Assembly: GCF_030704535.1 (NCBI RefSeq)
Contig: NC_081817.1
Span: 3,549,001-3,613,000, forward strand
Reading direction: 5' to 3'
Source: Vitis vinifera
Taxonomy: Eukaryota; Streptophyta; Magnoliopsida; Vitales; Vitaceae
DNA: 64,000 nt
A program made the translations under genes and the position numbers. The notes below the pieces were generated by a model that searched no databases, was not told the DNA's origin, and saw nothing but the letters and a program-made list of their open reading frames with translations. Of this stretch, positions 61,301 through 64,000 are shown one piece after another; within the stretch, counting starts at the first letter, position 1, and each line of letters starts with the position of its first letter.

Positions 61301-62361
61301 TGACAGTGACTACCCAACGACCATGAATATGTTAAAGAAACGAGCTATCAGAATACAATAGTTGCCATTAAATTGGTTCCAAAAATTCAAGCGTTGGTTT
61401 GAATTTACAAATTATGATAACCCAAACGAAACCGTTTTTTGGAAATTCCCATAACCAATCAAAGATATATATATATATATAAAATGAAAAAAAAAAAAAA
61501 AACTGAGGATAAAAATAAAAATTACATGTCTGTATGGTTGCTGAAAAGTTTAAGAAACCATTGAAAAAAGTTTGAAATAGGTGCTGCAGAATTGAATGTT
61601 TTCTCATTTTCTTATATTTTATCAGCAACCAATCAGATAGTTTAAGAACCGAGTACCTCATCCCGGCTTTTTGGCCAAGGGATTGGAGTCCTGTATCCCT
61701 TGGGCGCAGGAACCAAGCAATTCAAACCTCGACTTCTCTCCGGACAATGTCGCTCAAATTTTTCCCCATTCTTCGTGGACTTGAGATTACGAATCGCCTC
61801 CTCATTGTCTAAACATGGTATATACTCTCTCATTGTCTCTGGACACATCTTAAACTTCTTAATCCCAAACCTAAAACTTCCGCCACTGCTGCCACCAACC
61901 TCCGCATCGCTCCCATTTCCCCAATTCTCCACAAACTCCGGATCGTAGTCGCCGACCTCGAACTCCTCGGCCATTGTCCCATTCTCATCCACGATCCCGA
62001 ATGTCTTTATCGAGCCGGGCGCCAGATGAGCGGGCGGAGCAGGCGCTGGAGAAGGAATTGGAGCCGGCGGAGCAGGCGCCGGAGAAGAAATTGGAGCCGG
62101 AGACGGCAGAGTCGAATCTAGGGTTTGATTCTTTGCGATCATAGAAGAAACATCAAATGTCATATTGAAGTTTGGAGAGATCCCGATGGTTGGAGCTCCG
62201 GATGCCATTGGCGTTTGGCGCGATGTGTAGAAGATGAGCTGCTGGTAGCCATTGGACCAGTGCTTGCCGACATAGAAAAACGCGAATGAAACAACGACAA
62301 ATGTTGAGATCGTCAGAAGCGAAGGGGCTCTGCGAGGATCTCCATTGTTGAGTAGCTTCAT
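55340..62361 (-). CDS. PMT11: putative S-adenosylmethionine-dependent methyltransferase, PMT11/PMT10 type
   Basis: Exons in coding order are 62361-61657, 61290-61141, 61060-60790, 60385-60275, 59664-59505, 56638-56381, 56263-56141, 56021-55944 and 55544-55340, giving 686 aa. A short basic N-terminus precedes a signal-anchor helix (about residues 15-33, [16 protein letters not shown]), then a Pro/Ala-rich stalk of PSPAP repeats. The DUF248 methyltransferase domain starts near [19 protein letters not shown]. Its SAM-binding motif is [12 protein letters not shown] (299-310), with [13 protein letters not shown] and a second half at [16 protein letters not shown]. The family (QUASIMODO2-like) comprises type II Golgi membrane proteins implicated in cell-wall polysaccharide methylation; the substrate is unproven. 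Intron 5 (2.9 kb) hosts a hAT element. All introns are GT-AG. PMT10 is the alternative name. Confidence 0.94.
57404..57487. repeat. local tandem repeat unit, copy 1, in PMT intron 5
   Basis: The stretch gagagagaagaaacaaaagcc through ccgccatttaacac, ending attattacga, recurs with a few mismatches at 58713-58797. A (GA)n tract (57487-57508) follows copy 1. Confidence 0.8.
57511..58712. mobile_element. non-autonomous hAT-like element with 8-bp TSD in PMT intron 5
   Basis: The ends are cagggttcaaaatctcgg and, from the right on the opposite strand, catagttcaaagtcgcgg, both followed by gatacc/actcgg-type sequence. An identical 8-bp duplication gagagaag lies at 57503-57510 and 58713-58720. The interior has a GC-rich block at 57754-58005 with short ORFs on both strands but no transposase domain. 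Confidence 0.8.
58713..58797. repeat. local tandem repeat unit, copy 2, in PMT intron 5
   Basis: Diverged copy of 57404-57487. The hAT element sits exactly between this copy and the GA tract that follows copy 1. Confidence 0.8.
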
Positions 62362-63218
62362 GGTTCGGATTTCAGTTAATTGTAACTCCCTCTTCCTTCT
62401 CTGAAAATGTAAGCCTTTTAGTATGGGAGTGAGTGAGTTTCAGTTCTCTCTAGCTGTGACACTTTGCAGTTTAGGTCGGTGCCAGGTCATTCCCGGGAGA
62501 GGGGATCGATCATGTGCGTGCTTCTCCCCCCTTTCAGGGTGCATTCACCGTCTGATTTTCATCAGATATTTTTAGCGGTTCACAAACAACGATTCGCTCT
62601 TTACGGGCAAATAACTTATCCCACACGTATTAGCACAGATAAATGCGTTGGTGATAAGGATTGAAATATTAGGCCTGCTTTTGCCATGTGTTAAAAAATA
62701 ATTATTAAAAAATATTTTTAAAGATTCTTAATTATTTTTAAAAATAAATTTTTATTTGGAATCTGACATAAAAATTTCGTTGCATGTATAAGGTCTAGGA
62801 AATAGAGTTGAATACTTCAGCTTTAGCAGCATAACCAACGCACCCAGACCCAATCACCGTCCATTCATTGTCACGCTCGTCGATAGGCGTCTTTCTCCCT
62901 TTCTCTATCTGTGCCCTATCTCAGACAGTTTCTTCTACGTTTCCGACTCCGATATCACCTCCGATCAGATTCTCCGGCCGTTGATTGCCTACAGGCATCC
63001 CAATCGTGCACTTCTTACTTTTTATTAGGGTTAGGTCACGATTGCATCGTAACTCGGCCAATTCATTTGTATCTACTCATAAATGCCTGATTTCCCCAAC
63101 CCAAAAGCTTAATTTTCAGTCAACATTCAAGATTTGGTGGGGACTCGCAGTCTAGGGCTTAAATTCAATCGAAGCAGTGCAAGAATTTAGAAAAAAAAGA
63201 AGGCATATCCATGAGATC
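62362..63218. promoter_or_regulatory. shared divergent promoter region of PMT11 and BPM
   Basis: Only 857 bp separate the PMT ATG (62361, minus) from the BPM ATG (63219, plus), so both leaders and promoters must lie here. The right part (62880-63180) has C/T-rich leader-like sequence. No TATA box is convincing. Confidence 0.55.
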
Positions 63219-63601
63219 ATGGTTAATTCCAAGGCCGATATTGAGAGAGACTCGTGTTCGAAGTCGATCAACGAGACGGTGAATGGCTCGCACCATTTCT
63301 TGATAAAGGGTTATTCCCTCGCAAAGGGAATGGGCGCGGGCAAATACATCTCGAGCGACACGTTTACCGTTGGAGGATATGATTGGGCAATTTACTTCTA
63401 TCCTGATGGCAAGAACGCGGAGGATAATTCGATGTATGTGTCGGTGTTCATTGCGTTGGCGAGCGAGGGCACTGACGTTAGGGCTTTGTTTGAATTGACG
63501 TTGTTGGATCAGAGTGGGAAAGGCAAGCACAAAGTACACAGTCATTTTGATCGCGCATTGGAGAGTGGCCCATATACTTTGAAATATAGAGGAAGCATGT
63601 G
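63219..63601 (+). CDS. BPM3: BTB/POZ-MATH (BPM) protein, first exon only (gene leaves the window)
   Basis: The ATG at 63219 opens 127 complete codons, starting [16 protein letters not shown], up to a donor after ATGTG (gtatga from 63602). Nearly all of it is a MATH domain: [77 protein letters not shown] and RGSMW. Read through the donor the frame stops at 63668, which would falsely suggest a MATH-only protein. In the BPM family this exon is followed by exons for the BTB domain, expected beyond 64000. BPM proteins are substrate adaptors of CUL3 ubiquitin ligases, targeting for example HD-ZIP and ERF transcription factors. The BPM3 assignment rests mainly on gene order next to HESO1 and PMT11; BPM1, BPM2 or others are possible by sequence. 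Confidence 0.88.
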
Positions 63602-64000
63602 GTATGATTCTTCAAGTTATGATGAATTAGGTTTTAGGGTGGTAGTTGGAGGAAGGTGTTTCATGTAGAATTATGTATTGTGTTTTTGTAAGCATTGAGA
63701 TTCTTTATATACATTCTAGAAATATACAATTTAAAAATAAAATAAAATTGTCTAGTCCGGTAATTTAACTGGTGCATTATGAAAATGTGCTTTGTGTTTG
63801 ATTTTTGGGTCATATATGATTGGCACCTAGGGTTCTAAAACCACATGTTAGTGGGAATGTGCAGAATGTTGTATTCTTTATGAATATATTGTTATGTTTT
63901 AGCTCTAAGTTTGCATGAGATTTGGTTGTGGAGAAAACTAAGAAACTGGAATCACAAAAGTTTTGAAGTTTTATCACAATAGCATCAAATATATATTGTC
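63602..64000 (+). other. start of BPM intron 1
   Basis: AT-rich non-coding sequence after the donor at 63602. No further exon is visible before the window ends. Confidence 0.75.

Noticed and set aside
63602..63668. Natural MATH-only protein ending at 63668
   Set aside because: The residues after RGSMW match no MATH family sequence, and a good donor (ATGTG-gtatga) sits at the expected BPM exon boundary, so this is intron read-through.
1..64000. CRISPR arrays, tRNA or rRNA genes, bacterial-style operons
   Set aside because: None seen on either strand; repeats present are transposon termini and microsatellites.

Overview
The window is nuclear DNA of a flowering plant. It is AT-rich and intron-rich, with GT-AG introns, many transposable-element remnants and (AT)n or poly(A/T) tracts. 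All protein matches are to eudicot families. A woody eudicot such as grapevine (Vitis) fits the overall look, but the species is inference and not proven from the sequence.

Seven protein-coding genes can be reconstructed exon by exon. In order they are: (1) a tropinone-reductase-like short-chain dehydrogenase (+, 7892-11426, 5 exons); (2) a clade A protein phosphatase 2C of the PP2CA/AHG3 type, a negative regulator of abscisic acid (ABA) signalling (+, 17168-19209, 4 exons), behind a promoter crowded with ABRE/G-box motifs; (3) a sterol C4-methyl oxidase of the SMO2 type (-, 21139-27377, 7 exons); (4) the small-RNA terminal uridylyltransferase HESO1 (+, 33087-47003, 8 coding exons), whose second intron was swollen by a Copia retrotransposon that itself carries an antisense LINE; (5) ribosomal protein eS7 (-, 49314-52447, 5 coding exons plus a 5' UTR intron); (6) a Golgi-type putative methyltransferase PMT11/PMT10 (-, 55340-62361, 9 exons); (7) the first exon of a BTB/POZ-MATH protein (BPM) that runs off the right edge (+, 63219-63601).

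HESO1, PMT11 and BPM3 are consecutive loci in Arabidopsis (At2g39740, At2g39750 and At2g39760, recalled from general knowledge). The right half is therefore a conserved microsyntenic block into which eS7 is interposed. The genes are functionally unrelated and there is no operon-like logic. PP2C/SMO2 and HESO1/eS7 converge; SMO2/HESO1 and PMT/BPM diverge, the last pair across only about 0.86 kb.

The rest is mostly transposon-derived. The left 7 kb holds a large foldback element with inverted arms of nearly 1 kb and a GC-rich repeat at its centre, broken by a solo LTR. A second solo LTR of the same family lies at 13672-14961, and both keep perfect 5-bp target duplications. Several non-autonomous DNA transposons have readable target duplications: hAT-like at 13026-13548 and 57511-58712, and a TATCG-rich element near 29588-30431. 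A 37-bp LINE tail with an 18-bp target duplication sits in an eS7 intron. Two introns (HESO1 intron 1 and eS7 intron 4) use GC instead of GT as the donor. I found no CRISPR array, tRNA or rRNA gene, and no clearly undescribed protein system; the most unusual features are structural.
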